From Escherichia whittamii (GTDB lineage: Bacteria > Pseudomonadota > Gammaproteobacteria > Enterobacterales > Enterobacteriaceae), in assembly GCF_014836715.1 (NCBI RefSeq), contig NZ_JACSQI010000001.1:372232-436231 (forward strand): a DNA stretch of 64,000 bases, given 5' to 3'. Shown piece by piece: positions 34,638 through 46,250 of the stretch (its first letter is position 1; each line of letters opens with the position of its first letter). Both the position numbers and the translations under genes were made by a program. The notes below the pieces were generated by a model that was not told where the DNA came from, did not search any database, and worked only from the letters and a program-made list of their open reading frames with translations.

Positions 34638-34666
34638 ATAGTACTGGTATACCCCGCTAAACTCAA
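34638..34666 (-). promoter_or_regulatory. rpsF operon promoter
   Basis: On the minus strand TTGAGT (34661-34666) and TACTAT (34638-34643) are separated by exactly 17 bases, a good sigma-70 promoter, about 100 bases before the rpsF start. The rest of the 326-base gap to yjfY (34667-34865) shows no gene; it should hold the yjfY promoter. Confidence 0.75.
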
Positions 34667-34865
34667 GGCCAGCCGACAAATAAATCTCATTTTTCGCCAA
34701 ATCGTACTAACCCGCTGATTTGAAGTTCATCACATTCCATCACGATGTTTTTTTGAACAACTGCATCAGAAATGGTCACCATCAACTTCTTTATCATTGA
34801 TTAAAATTAAAGCAGAAGATCATCACAGAGGAGAGCACACAAAGTCAGCCGTTGAGGAGGTATCT

Positions 34866-35141
34866 ATGTTCAGCCGTGTTTTAGCCCTTCTGGCTGTGCT
34901 TTTGCTAAGTGCAAATACATGGGCAGCCATTGAAATTAATAACCACCAGGCCAGAAATATGGACGACGTACAGAGCTTAGGCGTGATTTATATCAATCAT
35001 AACTTCGCCACCGAAAGTGAAGCTCGTCAGGCATTAAATGAAGAGACTGATGCGCAGGGCGCAACGTACTATCACGTGATTCTGATGCGGGAACCAGGGA
35101 GTAACGGCAACATGCACGCCAGCGCGGATATTTATCGCTAG
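34866..35141 (+). CDS. yjfY: YjfY, small periplasmic DUF1471 (YhcN/BhsA-family) protein
   Basis: This 91-residue protein has a signal peptide (cleavage after TWA at about residue 20) and a compact DUF1471 domain (I-GVIYINHNF...GATYYHVILMRE), as in BhsA, McbA and YhcN. These small proteins are induced by stress and affect biofilm and envelope permeability; YjfY itself is poorly studied. The ATG at 34866 follows GAGGAGG, and the longer frame from 34797 was rejected. A strong hairpin follows. Confidence 0.92.
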   Translation: MFSRVLALLAVLLLSANTWAAIEINNHQARNMDDVQSLGVIYINHNFATESEARQALNEETDAQGATYYHVILMREPGSNGNMHASADIYR

Positions 35142-35177
35142 CACCAGTATAACCAACGAAACATTGCCATAGTTAGC

Positions 35178-35204
35178 TTTGCCCCCTTCGCAGGGGGCTT
35201 TTTT
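35178..35204 (+). terminator. yjfY terminator
   Basis: GCCCCCT at 35181-35187 pairs with AGGGGGC at 35192-35198 around TCGC, followed by TTTTTT. It lies between yjfY and the convergent YagU-family gene. Confidence 0.9.
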
Positions 35205-35214
35205 ACGCGGACAT

Positions 35215-35766
35215 TCAACGAATAGCGACTTCCGGGTCCGGCTCATGAGTAATGCGATTACGTAAGTCGCGGCGCATTATTTCTATTATCCAGAACCAGA
35301 AAATATGCCCAAGAATTTCAGAGGCATATTCGTCAAAAGGCAATTGAGTGAGCGGCGGCGTTAAATTCAGCGTCGGACAAAATATGCCGTGAACTGCCAC
35401 TGTCACAATAAGCCCTGCTAATATTCCCTGCCATAATTTCACTTTCGGGAAAATTTCCGCGACAACACAATACCCTATCGCAAAAACCAGTGAGAAGATG
35501 ATGTGCGTTACCATTACCGGGTTGATGATATGTTCCGAAAATGTATACACCGTTTGTGTTGGGTCGATGCCTAAATAATCCCGTAAAAAGATATACGGCG
35601 GATTAAATTCATCACGACCACCGGAAAATGTGCGTGGCGGCAACGGAACTTCCGCACCCCATTTAACAAATGCTGAAATAATTCCTGAAAGTACACCCAC
35701 AAGTAACGCCACGCCATAGCGGCGACGTTGCGGATCCGTTCTGAAAAACAATCCGTTGATAGCCAT
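35215..35766 (-). CDS. YagU-family (DUF1440) inner-membrane protein
   Basis: This 183-residue protein has four predicted membrane segments and matches YagU over most of its length: [48 protein letters not shown]-12 YagU (about 204 residues, at a different locus) contributes to acid resistance. The present gene is a shorter paralogue missing the Cys-containing insert after the first segment. K-12 has no such gene between yjfY and ulaF as far as I know, so it is an accessory insertion. It lies downstream of ulaF on the same strand, about 96 bases away. Confidence 0.85.
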   Translation of the reverse strand: MAINGLFFRTDPQRRRYGVALLVGVLSGIISAFVKWGAEVPLPPRTFSGGRDEFNPPYIFLRDYLGIDPTQTVYTFSEHIINPVMVTHIIFSLVFAIGYCVVAEIFPKVKLWQGILAGLIVTVAVHGIFCPTLNLTPPLTQLPFDEYASEILGHIFWFWIIEIMRRDLRNRITHEPDPEVAIR

Positions 35767-35862
35767 AAAAACACCTGCTGTTTATACGATTTTTTAACTG
35801 AAGCGGCCCCGGAATCAGACCAATTACATCCCGCAGGAGGTAATAATTCCGGGGCGCACTGC

Positions 35863-36549
35863 TTACTTCTGCCCGTAATAGGCGTTGGGCCCGTGCTTAC
35901 GCATGAAGTGTTTATTCATCAGGTAGCTGTCGATGGGATTTAGCTGCGGGTTAATGCCGCGAGCAATCCACGCCATTTTCGCCACTTCTTCCATCACCAC
36001 CGCGTTATGCACCGCGTCGTGGGCATCTTTACCCCAGGCAAATGGCCCGTGCTGGTACACCACAATACCCGGTGTATGTAGCGGCTCGGCATCACCCAGC
36101 GTTTCGATAATCACTTTGCCAGTGTTCAGTTCATACTCGCCCTGTACCTCTTCTTCGCTTAATCCGCGAGTACACGGAATATCGCCAAAGAAGTAGTCGG
36201 CGTGCGTGGTGCCTAACGCCGGGATCGCCAGCCCCGCCTGCGCCCATGCGGTGGCATGAGTAGAGTGGGTATGGACAATGCCGCCAAGCGACGGGTAACG
36301 ACGGTAGAGTTCGAGATGCGTCGCAGTGTCGGAAGACGGACGATACTCCCCTTCCACCACCTTGCCGCTCATATCGACCACCACCATATCGTCTGCTTTC
36401 ATGGTTTCGTAGGCGACGCCGCTGGGCTTGATCACCACCAGCCCGCGTTCGCGGTCAATGGCGCTGACGTTGCCCCAGGTAAAGGTCACCAGCCCGTAGC
36501 GCGGCAGATCCATGTTGGCTTCAAATACCTGCTGTTTCAGCTTTTGCAT
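35863..36549 (-). CDS. ulaF: UlaF, L-ribulose-5-phosphate 4-epimerase
   Basis: This 228-residue class II aldolase-family epimerase converts L-ribulose 5-phosphate to D-xylulose 5-phosphate, the last step of L-ascorbate use. The zinc-binding [10 protein letters not shown] motif and the [15 protein letters not shown] catalytic segment are present. Its start touches the ulaE stop with a 1-base overlap. It closes the ulaABCDEF operon. Confidence 0.97.
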   Translation of the reverse strand: MQKLKQQVFEANMDLPRYGLVTFTWGNVSAIDRERGLVVIKPSGVAYETMKADDMVVVDMSGKVVEGEYRPSSDTATHLELYRRYPSLGGIVHTHSTHATAWAQAGLAIPALGTTHADYFFGDIPCTRGLSEEEVQGEYELNTGKVIIETLGDAEPLHTPGIVVYQHGPFAWGKDAHDAVHNAVVMEEVAKMAWIARGINPQLNPIDSYLMNKHFMRKHGPNAYYGQK

Positions 36550-37403
36550 TATGCCGCCTCCACCATGCCTGCTTTAGCCATGCGCGCTTTCACCCAATCA
36601 CGCGCTTTCGCCACTTCCGCCGCCGGGTCTTCCGCCGTTTCGCTCCACATCTCAATCAGGTAAGGCCCGCAATAGCCACTCTGTTTGAGCGTTTCGAAGC
36701 AACGTTCGAAATCCACCACACCTTCGCCAAACGGTACGTTTTTGAAGACGCCCGGTTTGGTGTCTTTCACATGCACCGCGACGATGTGCCCTATTCCGGC
36801 CTGCAATTCCATCTGCACGTCGTTGTCCCACGCCGACAGGTTGCCAATATCCGGGTAGAGCTGGAACCACGGGTTGTTGAGATAGTGCGCGTAACCCAGC
36901 GCCTTGCTGATAGAGTTCATCAACGGATAGTCCATGATCTCCATCGCCAGCGTGACCTGCGCCCGGCTTGCCATCTCAACGCTCTCTTTCAGCCCGTCAC
37001 GGAAACGACGACGCGTTTCGTTATTGGCTTCCTGATAGTAAACGTCATAGCCCGCCAGTTGGATCACGCGAATGCCGACGTCCTGCGCGAACTGGATAGC
37101 TTTACGCATGATCTCCAGCCCCTGCGCCCGCACTGCGTCATCTTCACTCCCCAGAGGAAAACGACGATGAGCTGAAAGGCACATGGACGGCACGCGCACA
37201 CCCGTTTCAACAATCGCGTTGACCAGCGCCAGACGTTGTTCACGGCTCCAGTCAAGGCGCGACAGGCGAGCGTCCGTTTCATCCACCGACATCTCGACAA
37301 AATCAAAACCCAACTCTTTCGCCAGTTGCAGCCGTTTCAACCAGCACTCCCCGGCAGGGAGTGCTTTTTCATAAATGCCGAGCGGGATCTGTTTGGACAG
37401 CAT
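36549..37403 (-). CDS. ulaE: UlaE, L-xylulose-5-phosphate 3-epimerase
   Basis: This 284-residue TIM-barrel enzyme of the xylose-isomerase-like superfamily converts L-xylulose 5-phosphate to L-ribulose 5-phosphate. Metal ligands are seen as Glu in LAMEIMDYP, Asp in YPDIGN, His in VHVKDTK and Glu in YLIEMWSE. It lies 9 bases after ulaD and overlaps ulaF by one base. The length matches K-12. Confidence 0.97.
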   Translation of the reverse strand: MLSKQIPLGIYEKALPAGECWLKRLQLAKELGFDFVEMSVDETDARLSRLDWSREQRLALVNAIVETGVRVPSMCLSAHRRFPLGSEDDAVRAQGLEIMRKAIQFAQDVGIRVIQLAGYDVYYQEANNETRRRFRDGLKESVEMASRAQVTLAMEIMDYPLMNSISKALGYAHYLNNPWFQLYPDIGNLSAWDNDVQMELQAGIGHIVAVHVKDTKPGVFKNVPFGEGVVDFERCFETLKQSGYCGPYLIEMWSETAEDPAAEVAKARDWVKARMAKAGMVEAA

Positions 37404-37412
37404 ATCCGCTCC

Positions 37413-38063
37413 TTAGCCCCACAGTTGGGCGATGGAACGTTTGAACTGACGCGCGGCTTCAACCGGAGACGCGGCGTCACGGATGCTGCGGCCAGCGATG
37501 AAGACATGAATCGGAATGCCTTTGAACAGCGGCAGATCTTCCAGCGCCAGGCCCCCGGTTACGGTCACTTTGAAGCCCATATCGGAAAGACGTTTAATTG
37601 CGGTGATATCCGCGTCGCCCCACGCCACGCCAGCGGCCTGCGCGTCACGGCTGCGGTGATAAACCACCTGCCCAATGCCTGCGTCACGCCACTGCTGCGC
37701 CTGTTCCCAGGTCCAGTAACCGGTCAGTTCGATCTGCACGTCGCCGTTAAACTCTTTTGCCACGTCCAGCGCACCTTTGGCGGTGTTGATATCCGCACAG
37801 CAAATCACGGTCACCCAGTCAGCGTTGGCTTCGAAGCACATACGAGAAAGGATTTTGCCCGCATCGGCAATTTTGGCGTCTGCCAGCACGATTTTGTGCG
37901 GGTAAAGCGCTTTCAGGTCACGAACCGCACGCACGCCTTCGCCCACGCACAGAATGGTACCCACTTCGATAATGTCGACTTCTTCGGCAATCAGGCGAGT
38001 GGTTTCGTAGGCGCTATCCATAGTCTGGTTGTCCAGCGCGACCTGCAACATCGGTAATGACAT
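37413..38063 (-). CDS. ulaD: UlaD, 3-keto-L-gulonate-6-phosphate decarboxylase
   Basis: This 216-residue member of the orotidine-5-phosphate decarboxylase suprafamily decarboxylates 3-keto-L-gulonate 6-phosphate to L-xylulose 5-phosphate with magnesium. The motif DAKIADAG (residues about 62-69) carries the metal and catalytic residues. The ATG at 38063 ([12 protein letters not shown]) follows AAGGA; the longer frame from 38102 was rejected because it runs into ulaC. Confidence 0.96.
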   Translation of the reverse strand: MSLPMLQVALDNQTMDSAYETTRLIAEEVDIIEVGTILCVGEGVRAVRDLKALYPHKIVLADAKIADAGKILSRMCFEANADWVTVICCADINTAKGALDVAKEFNGDVQIELTGYWTWEQAQQWRDAGIGQVVYHRSRDAQAAGVAWGDADITAIKRLSDMGFKVTVTGGLALEDLPLFKGIPIHVFIAGRSIRDAASPVEAARQFKRSIAQLWG

Positions 38064-38076
38064 GTTCAATTCCTTC

Positions 38077-38541
38077 TTAAGCTGCCGCGTTGGTGCGGTC
38101 AATTAAATCCAGTACTTCCTGCTCGGTACGGCAGGCGCGTAAACGGTCGAAATTCTCTTCATCTTCAAACAGGTTGACTATCTGCATGATGCCCACTTCC
38201 TGGTGAGTGTTGGCATCGACCGCCGCCATGGTGATGAGGATATCCACCGGATCGTTGTCGTCGTGGTTAAATTCCAGCGGCTTTTTCAGCGTTACCAGAG
38301 AGAAACCTGTTTTCTTAACGCCCTCTTCCGGCCGCCCGTGCAGCATCGCCAGCCCCGGAGCGATAACGAAATAGGGGCCAAACTGTTCAACGCCATCCAG
38401 AATCGCCTGGTAGTAACGCGGTTCGACAACGTCCGCCGCCACCAGCAGGTCAACGCCGATTTTCACCGCTTCCTGCCAGGTATTTGCTTCGGCCTGCAGA
38501 CGGATGGATTTATTTTCAGCCAGCGAATCACGTAATTTCAT
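38077..38541 (-). CDS. ulaC: UlaC, ascorbate-specific PTS EIIA component
   Basis: This 154-residue EIIA domain of the mannitol/fructose type passes phosphate from HPr to UlaB. The phosphorylated histidine is H68 in MLHGRPEEG. It is the third gene of the operon, 9 bases after ulaB. The length matches K-12. Confidence 0.97.
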   Translation of the reverse strand: MKLRDSLAENKSIRLQAEANTWQEAVKIGVDLLVAADVVEPRYYQAILDGVEQFGPYFVIAPGLAMLHGRPEEGVKKTGFSLVTLKKPLEFNHDDNDPVDILITMAAVDANTHQEVGIMQIVNLFEDEENFDRLRACRTEQEVLDLIDRTNAAA

Positions 38542-38550
38542 GGCGCGCCC

Positions 38551-38856
38551 TTACTTCACGTCCTGCGGGAAATGCTCTTTGATCACTTCCAGCAGTTTCG
38601 GGCCAAAGTCGGCAGGTGAGAGCATGTTGCGCACGCCAACCACATATTTGTTGCCGGTTACGGTGATTTCGCCCGCGATATGGGTAGAAGCGATGATGAT
38701 ATCCGCGCCGCTCAACTCACTTTTGTACTCGCCAACCGCGCAGCTGTTTACCGTGTGGTCGATGTTCGACTGGGTTAAAAACTGGTCCACTTTCATTTTC
38801 ATGATCATGGAACTGCCTTGTCCGTTGCCACACACAGCCAGAATACGTACGGTCAT
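38551..38856 (-). CDS. ulaB: UlaB, ascorbate-specific PTS EIIB component
   Basis: This 101-residue EIIB protein carries the phospho-accepting cysteine at residue 9 in the [11 protein letters not shown]-loop. It passes phosphate from UlaC to ascorbate during uptake by UlaA. The ATG at 38856 follows AAGGAG at about 8 bases; a TTG two codons upstream was rejected. It starts 15 bases after the ulaA stop. Confidence 0.97.
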
Positions 38857-38871
38857 AATCAAAACTCCTTA

Positions 38872-40623
<1,752 letters not shown>

Positions 40624-41688
40624 ATGAGTAAAGTGAAAAGTATCACCCGTGAATCCTGGATCCTGAGCACTTTCCCGGAATGGGGTAGCTGGCTGAATGA
40701 AGAAATTGAACAAGAGCAGGTCGCTCCTGGCACATTTGCGATGTGGTGGCTCGGCTGTACTGGGATCTGGCTGAAATCGGAAGGCGGCACCAACGTCTGC
40801 GTCGATTTTTGGTGCGGTACTGGCAAACAAAGTCACGGTAACCCACTGATGAAACAGGGTCACCAGATGCAGCGCATGGCTGGCGTGAAAAAACTGCAGC
40901 CAAACCTGCGCACCACTCCGTTTGTCCTTGATCCATTTGCTATTCGCCAGATCGACGCCGTACTGGCAACTCACGATCACAACGATCATATCGACGTCAA
41001 CGTCGCTGCTGCCGTGATGCAGAACTGCGCTGATGACGTACCGTTTATCGGACCGAAAACCTGCGTGGATTTATGGATCGGCTGGGGCGTACCGAAAGAA
41101 CGCTGCATCGTGGTCAAACCGGGCGACGTGGTGAAAGTAAAAGATATCGAAATTCATGCACTTGACGCCTTCGACCGTACTGCACTGATTACCCTGCCTG
41201 CGGATCAAAAAGCGGCAGGCGTGCTGCCAGACGGCATGGACGATCGTGCGGTGAACTATCTGTTCAAAACGCCGGGCGGTTCGCTGTATCACAGCGGCGA
41301 TTCCCACTACTCCAACTACTATGCAAAACATGGTAACGAGCATCAGATTGACGTGGCTTTAGGATCGTATGGTGAGAACCCGCGCGGTATTACCGACAAA
41401 ATGACCAGCGCCGATATGCTGCGTATGGGTGAAGCCCTGAATGCGAAAGTGGTTATCCCGTTCCACCATGATATCTGGTCAAACTTCCAGGCCGATCCGC
41501 AGGAGATCCGCGTGCTATGGGAGATGAAAAAAGATCGTCTGAAATATGGCTTTAAGCCGTTTATCTGGCAGGTGGGCGGCAAGTTCACCTGGCCTCTGGA
41601 TAAAGACAACTTCGAGTATCACTATCCGCGTGGTTTTGACGATTGCTTCACCATTGAACCGGATCTGCCGTTCAAATCGTTCCTGTAA
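40624..41688 (+). CDS. ulaG: UlaG, L-ascorbate-6-phosphate lactonase
   Basis: This 354-residue metallo-beta-lactamase-fold enzyme opens the lactone ring of L-ascorbate 6-phosphate to 3-keto-L-gulonate 6-phosphate, which UlaD then uses. The metal motif is THDHNDHID, with later SGDSHYS and PFHHDIW ligands. The ATG at 40624 gives the K-12 length; an ATG two codons upstream is equally in frame but too close to AAGG. It is divergent from ulaA and followed by ulaR. Confidence 0.96.
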
Positions 41689-41701
41689 TCTGTCGTTGAT
41701 A

Positions 41702-41733
41702 CCGGATAGCGTGAAGATGTTCGCGCTATCCGG
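41702..41733. other. Hairpin between ulaG and ulaR
   Basis: CCGGATAGCG at 41702-41711 and CGCTATCCGG at 41724-41733 are perfect reverse complements, 14 bases after the ulaG stop. No T tract follows, so it may be a processing or stability hairpin rather than a terminator, or a degenerate REP. Confidence 0.6.
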
Positions 41734-41795
41734 CGTAGTATTTCCTGGCTATTTCAAATATCATCTAAAAAAATCAAATTTTATCGGAATAGCTC

Positions 41796-42551
41796 ATGAC
41801 TGAAGCACAAAGACATCAAATCCTCCTGGAAATGCTCGCACAATTGGGCTTTGTGACCGTGGAGAAAGTCGTTGAGCGCCTGGGAATTTCACCTGCTACC
41901 GCGCGACGCGATATCAATAAACTCGACGAAAGCGGCAAACTGAAAAAAGTGCGTAATGGCGCAGAAGCTATTACCCAACAGCGCCCACGCTGGACGCCAA
42001 TGAATCTGCACCAGGCACAAAATCACGATGAAAAAGTACGTATCGCCAAAGCGGCTTCACAGCTGGTCAACCCGGGCGAGAGCGTAGTCATCAACTGCGG
42101 CTCCACCGCGTTTCTGCTCGGGCGGGAAATGTGTGGCAAACCGGTGCAAATCATCACTAATTACCTGCCGTTGGCAAATTACCTGATCGATCAGGAACAT
42201 GACAGCGTGATCATCATGGGCGGGCAGTACAACAAAAGTCAGTCCATCACCTTAAGCCCACAGGGCAGCGAAAATAGTCTCTATGCCGGACACTGGATGT
42301 TTACCAGCGGTAAAGGGCTGACGGCGGAAGGTTTGTATAAAACCGATATGCTGACGGCGATGGCAGAGCAGAAGATGCTGAGTGTGGTGGGGAAACTGGT
42401 AGTGCTGGTCGATAGCAGTAAGATTGGTGAACGCGCGGGTATGCTCTTTAGCCGCGCGGATCAAATCGATATGCTGATCACCGGCAAAAATGCTAACCCG
42501 GAGATTCTGCAACAGCTGGAAGCACAAGGGGTCAGCATTCTGCGTGTTTAA
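41796..42551 (+). CDS. ulaR: UlaR, DeoR-family repressor of the ula regulon
   Basis: This 251-residue repressor has a DeoR helix-turn-helix ([28 protein letters not shown], about residues 10-38) and a C-terminal phospho-sugar-binding domain (DeoRC). It represses ulaG and ulaABCDEF by looping and is released by L-ascorbate 6-phosphate. It is downstream of ulaG and convergent with yjfP, overlapping its end by 4 bases. The length matches K-12. Confidence 0.97.
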
Positions 42552-43297
42552 AGATGCTGGCGGAAAAACGCCACTGCGGCATCTAACGCCTCGGGCGTAA
42601 TGCGGTGGCGCACACCTGGCTGCCATGAACAGGTTAATTGTTTATCCAGTCCCGCCTGTATTAATGCCTGCTGTAAACGAAGAGATTCATCGGCAGGCAC
42701 TACGTCGTCATCAAGGCCATGCCACAGCAATAAAGGTCTGTCTCCAAGTTGTTCCACTTGCTTTGTCACTTCCCATTCCGCCAGCGGGGCGATAATGTTA
42801 TTAAATTCGTTTTGCTGTGCTGCGGTTTCAGGTATTAGCGGTGGAAACAGTGAACGGGCAAGCGATGTGAAATAGCCCGATCCCATCATGCTGGCGGTAC
42901 ATTTCACCGTTGAGTGGAGAGCGGTAATCCCCAGCGCCGTCATCGCGCCCATCGACGCGCCACCAACCGCCAGACGGTCATCAAGCAGCCAGTTTTCTTC
43001 AGCTATTGCAGCACGTAAAGTAGTGAATTCCTGCATACTTTGTAGCAAGATTTGCCAGAATTGATTTAACCGCCGCGCTGCGTCGCCACTAAAACGACTA
43101 CCGTGTTCGGGCGCATCCGGCATGATCACCCGTAAACCAGCCTGCGCCAGCGCGACGGCAAAATAGCTATAAACCAGGCTGGATGAAGTAAAGCCGTGAT
43201 AAAAAATCACGCACGGTAACGGGATATCTTTTTGCCCTACGGGGTAAGCGTGAAGAACGGGAATATCTGCCAGCACGCACGATTCTATTTCAATCAT
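42548..43297 (-). CDS. yjfP: YjfP, alpha/beta-hydrolase carboxylesterase
   Basis: This 249-residue esterase has the nucleophile motif GGASMG (Ser about residue 117), preceded by the oxyanion HG (FYHGFTSSS). The acid is in [11 protein letters not shown] and the histidine near VRHRITPE. It hydrolyses short acyl esters and can deacetylate sugars in vitro. It converges on ulaR. AAGGAG precedes the ATG. Confidence 0.94.
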
Positions 43298-43478
43298 TTG
43301 TCACTCCTTTTTGTCTGGTATGACATGAAGAAATCCTTAGCACAAGTTTCTGCTGGCGGTATTAGTTCATAATGTTGAGATATGGATTACGCTTTCGTCA
43401 CGTTTTCATTCGAAAATCGCGTACCAGGTAACAATTCGGGAACATTCCCCTCAAGTTAAATTAATAAGGCACTACACT

Positions 43479-43808
43479 ATGGTTAGCAGGAAACGTAATA
43501 GCGTTATTTACCGGTTTGCCAGTTTATTATTGGTGCTGATGTTAAGCGCCTGTAGCGCACTGCAAGGTACGCCACAGCCAGCACCGCCAGTAACGGACCA
43601 TCCGCAAGAGATTCGCCGCGACCAGACCCAAGGGTTACAGCGAATAGGTAGCGTAAGCACGATGGTACGGGGTTCTCCGGATGACGCATTAGCAGAAATC
43701 AGAGCGAAAGCTGTCGCTGCAAAAGCTGATTATTACGTTGTCGTAATGGTGGATGAAACCATCGTGACAGGACAGTGGTATTCACAAGCCATTTTATACT
43801 CTAAATAA
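43479..43808 (+). CDS. bsmA: BsmA (YjfO), biofilm stress and motility lipoprotein
   Basis: This 109-residue lipoprotein has a signal sequence with lipobox LMLSACSAL (acylated Cys about residue 25) and a C-terminal DUF1471 domain (QRIGSVSTMVRG...AKADYYVVVMVDE). BsmA affects flagellar motility and peroxide or acid tolerance in biofilms. It is the first of two DUF1471 genes in tandem, separated from yjfN by an ERIC element. Confidence 0.94.
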   Translation: MVSRKRNSVIYRFASLLLVLMLSACSALQGTPQPAPPVTDHPQEIRRDQTQGLQRIGSVSTMVRGSPDDALAEIRAKAVAAKADYYVVVMVDETIVTGQWYSQAILYSK

Positions 43809-43980
43809 TTCGAGTTGCAGGACAAAACGGCAGGGGCGTTTTGAACAACGCTTGCGTTGGCCCTGAAAGGGCGAGGCCTCAGGCCGAGTAACGCGACAAG
43901 CGAGTGAATCCCCAGGAGCTTACATAAGTAAGTGACTGGGGTGAGTGAACGCAGACGCAGCACATGCAACTTGAAGTATG
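43809..43980. repeat. ERIC (IRU) element
   Basis: The ends TTCGAGTTGCA and TGCAACTTGAA are near-perfect inverted repeats. The core contains GTGAATCCCCAGGAGC, TACATAAGTAAGTGACTGGG and GTGAG, which are the sequences used as ERIC1R and ERIC2 primer sites. It begins right after the bsmA stop codon. The following 43981-44149 has no gene and should contain the yjfN promoter. Confidence 0.95.
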
Positions 43981-44149
43981 ACGAGTATATACCGTAAATA
44001 AATCAGACAACTTATACAGCCAGCTTTACATTGCTTTGCGTCCCTATGCGTTTACCTGTGCACAATAAATTACCGGCGGGAAGCTCGGGCGTTTATTACC
44101 GCGATGGAATGCCCTGCCACATGTGGGGAAACGAAAAATGGAGCTGACG

Positions 44150-44425
44150 ATGAAACAATTACTTGCCTCACCCTCGCTGCAATTAGTGACTTGTCCTGCG
44201 AGCGCCACGGCACAGTCTGCAGAATTCGCCAGTGCTGACTGCGTGACGGGCCTGAATGAAATAGGTCAGATCTCGGTTAGCAATATTTCAGGGGATCCGC
44301 AGGACGTGGAACGTATCGTGGCGTTAAAGGCCGATGAACAAGGGGCGTCATGGTATCGCATTATTACCATGTATGAAGACCAGCAGCCCGATAACTGGCG
44401 CGTACAGGCGATACTGTATGCGTGA
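44150..44425 (+). CDS. yjfN: YjfN, small periplasmic DUF1471 protein, DegP protease activator
   Basis: This 91-residue protein ends in the hydrophobic AILYA, which in K-12 YjfN is reported to activate the periplasmic protease DegP. The DUF1471 core (LNEIGQISVSN...QGASWYRIITMYED) is clear. The signal segment is unusual: MKQLLASPSLQLVTCPASATA is only weakly hydrophobic. The ATG at 44150 follows GGAG; an ATG at 44138 after GGGGA would add MELT and a stronger start is not excluded. A Cys at residue 15 replaces the Tyr I recall in K-12. Confidence 0.88.
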   Translation: MKQLLASPSLQLVTCPASATAQSAEFASADCVTGLNEIGQISVSNISGDPQDVERIVALKADEQGASWYRIITMYEDQQPDNWRVQAILYA

Positions 44426-44450
44426 GTGGCATCAACAGCGAATGAACAAT

Positions 44451-44533
44451 GCCGGATGCGGCGCGAGCGCCTTGTCCGGCCTACAATTTTCATATATTTC
44501 ATTTAGTTAACCGAAACCAGCGTCGCATCAGGC
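44451..44533. repeat. REP element between yjfN and aidB
   Basis: GCCGGATGCGGCGCGAGCGC followed by CTTGTCCGGCCTAC is a full REP hairpin, and a partial opposite REP (CAGCGTCGCATCAGGCG) lies at 44518-44533. It occupies the gap between convergent yjfN and aidB. Confidence 0.85.
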
Positions 44534-44541
44534 GTATACGC

Positions 44542-46167
44542 TTACAAACACACACCGCCCGTCGCCCGCAGCAATAAATCATTCTGGATCTGCTCTGACA
44601 ACCGCACGCTGCCGCGCGTATCTAACATCACCTGACACCACGCCTGCGCCATTGGCGGAGAAGCATATTTCAACATTTGCGCGCCGCAGCCCAGCAAAAA
44701 TAATTGATGTGTTATCTCCCGTCCCAATTCTTCAGCTGGTTTGCGCAGTTGCTGTTGTAAGCGACGAACCGCACGGTCAAAATAACGATCTTGCCCTTTC
44801 ACTTCCACAAACGCTTCTGTCAGCAAATCGTATACCCCAGCCTGCTTATTGAGAACGCGCAGCACATCGAGGCACATAATATTGCCAGAGCCTTCCCAGA
44901 TGCTGTTTACCGGCATCTCCCGGTAAAGACGCGGTAGCTCGCTCTCCTCGCAATAGCCAATGCCGCCCAGCACCTCCATCGCTTCAGCCACAAACGGCAT
45001 GCCTCGTTTGCAGATCACAAATTTAGCCGCAGGCGTAAATAAACGCGCCCACAGGGCTTCTTTGGCATCGGCACGTCGATCCCACGCCCGCGCCAGACGA
45101 AACAACAAAGCTGTTTGCCCTTCAAGCTGGAGCGCCATGCGGCTTAAGACATGGCGCATAAGAGGCTGTTGGATCAATGGATTACCAAATACATGGCGTT
45201 GATGAGCGTGATAAATCGCCAGCGAGAACGCACGACGCATCATAGCGTGGCTGCCCAGAGCACAATCAAAACGCGTCATCCCGCCCATTTTCAGGATCAG
45301 GCGAATCCCTTCCCCTTCCTGACCCAACAACCAGCCAATGGCATCCTGAAACTCCACTTCGCAACTGGCATTGGAACGATTACCCAGTTTATCTTTCAGA
45401 CGCTCCAGGCGAATCGCGTTGCGTTGCCCGTCGGGCAAAAATCGCGGCACAAAAAAGCAGGACAAACCGCCCGCGGTCTGCGCCAGCACCAGATGCGCGT
45501 CACTTTGTGGCACCGAGAAAAACCATTTATGCCCCACCAACCGATAAGACCCATCGTCCAGACGTTCTGCGCGAGTGGTGTTGCTCATCACGTCGGAACC
45601 GCCCTGCTTTTCCGTCATTCCCATGCCAATCAACAAGCCGCGTTTTTGCCCGCCTGGCAATAAGTGGGAATCGTAGCGATCGCTCAACAGCGGCGTGGTC
45701 CAGTCCTGAAACGGCGCTGGCAACATCTGTAACAGCAATGGAGTAGCGGCAAAGGTCATGGTTATCGGGCATAACGATCCGGCCTCAACCTGCGCGTGCA
45801 GCATAAAACGCGCCGCCCGCGCCACAAATGCGCCAGAACGAGCATCTTCTTCCCAGGCCAGGTTGTGCACCCGATTGGTACATAACGCCTGCATCAGCAG
45901 GTGCCATGCAGGATGAAAACGGACATCGTCCAGACGACGCCCCTGGGCATCGTAGCGCAATAATTCAGGCGGGTTTACATTCGCCAGCCGCCCCAGTTCA
46001 AGGGATTCAGCTGTTCCGAGTTGCTGACCAATACTGGCGAGAAAATCGCTATCCCAGCCAGCGCCTTCGCGCGTTACCGCTTCGCAGAGCGCGCCATCAG
46101 AAAGGTATAAGTTGCTGTTATTTAAGGGTATAGGTTGATTAAAAACAGTGTGAGTTTGCCAGTGCAC
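44542..46167 (-). CDS. aidB: AidB, acyl-CoA-dehydrogenase-like flavoprotein of the adaptive alkylation response
   Basis: This 541-residue FAD protein of the acyl-CoA dehydrogenase superfamily binds DNA through its C-terminal domain and is induced by Ada during alkylation stress; isovaleryl-CoA dehydrogenase activity has been reported. Flavin-contacting GMGMTEKQGGSDVMSNTT and REMPVNSIWEGSGNIMCLDV segments are seen. The start is GTG at 46167 after GGAGGGA, giving the K-12 length; an ATG at 46185 overlaps that ribosome site. It is monocistronic. Confidence 0.96.
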   Translation of the reverse strand: MHWQTHTVFNQPIPLNNSNLYLSDGALCEAVTREGAGWDSDFLASIGQQLGTAESLELGRLANVNPPELLRYDAQGRRLDDVRFHPAWHLLMQALCTNRVHNLAWEEDARSGAFVARAARFMLHAQVEAGSLCPITMTFAATPLLLQMLPAPFQDWTTPLLSDRYDSHLLPGGQKRGLLIGMGMTEKQGGSDVMSNTTRAERLDDGSYRLVGHKWFFSVPQSDAHLVLAQTAGGLSCFFVPRFLPDGQRNAIRLERLKDKLGNRSNASCEVEFQDAIGWLLGQEGEGIRLILKMGGMTRFDCALGSHAMMRRAFSLAIYHAHQRHVFGNPLIQQPLMRHVLSRMALQLEGQTALLFRLARAWDRRADAKEALWARLFTPAAKFVICKRGMPFVAEAMEVLGGIGYCEESELPRLYREMPVNSIWEGSGNIMCLDVLRVLNKQAGVYDLLTEAFVEVKGQDRYFDRAVRRLQQQLRKPAEELGREITHQLFLLGCGAQMLKYASPPMAQAWCQVMLDTRGSVRLSEQIQNDLLLRATGGVCL

Positions 46168-46250
46168 TGTGTCTCCCTCCATCAATGGCAGTCACCATTA
46201 GTATGGTCACTGCCACGGATTCCTGACAGAAAGAGATTGCTAAAACATTC

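Noticed and set aside
43809-43980. Structured DNA after bsmA as a possible new small RNA
   Set aside because: Ends and core match the ERIC consensus, a known dispersed repeat.
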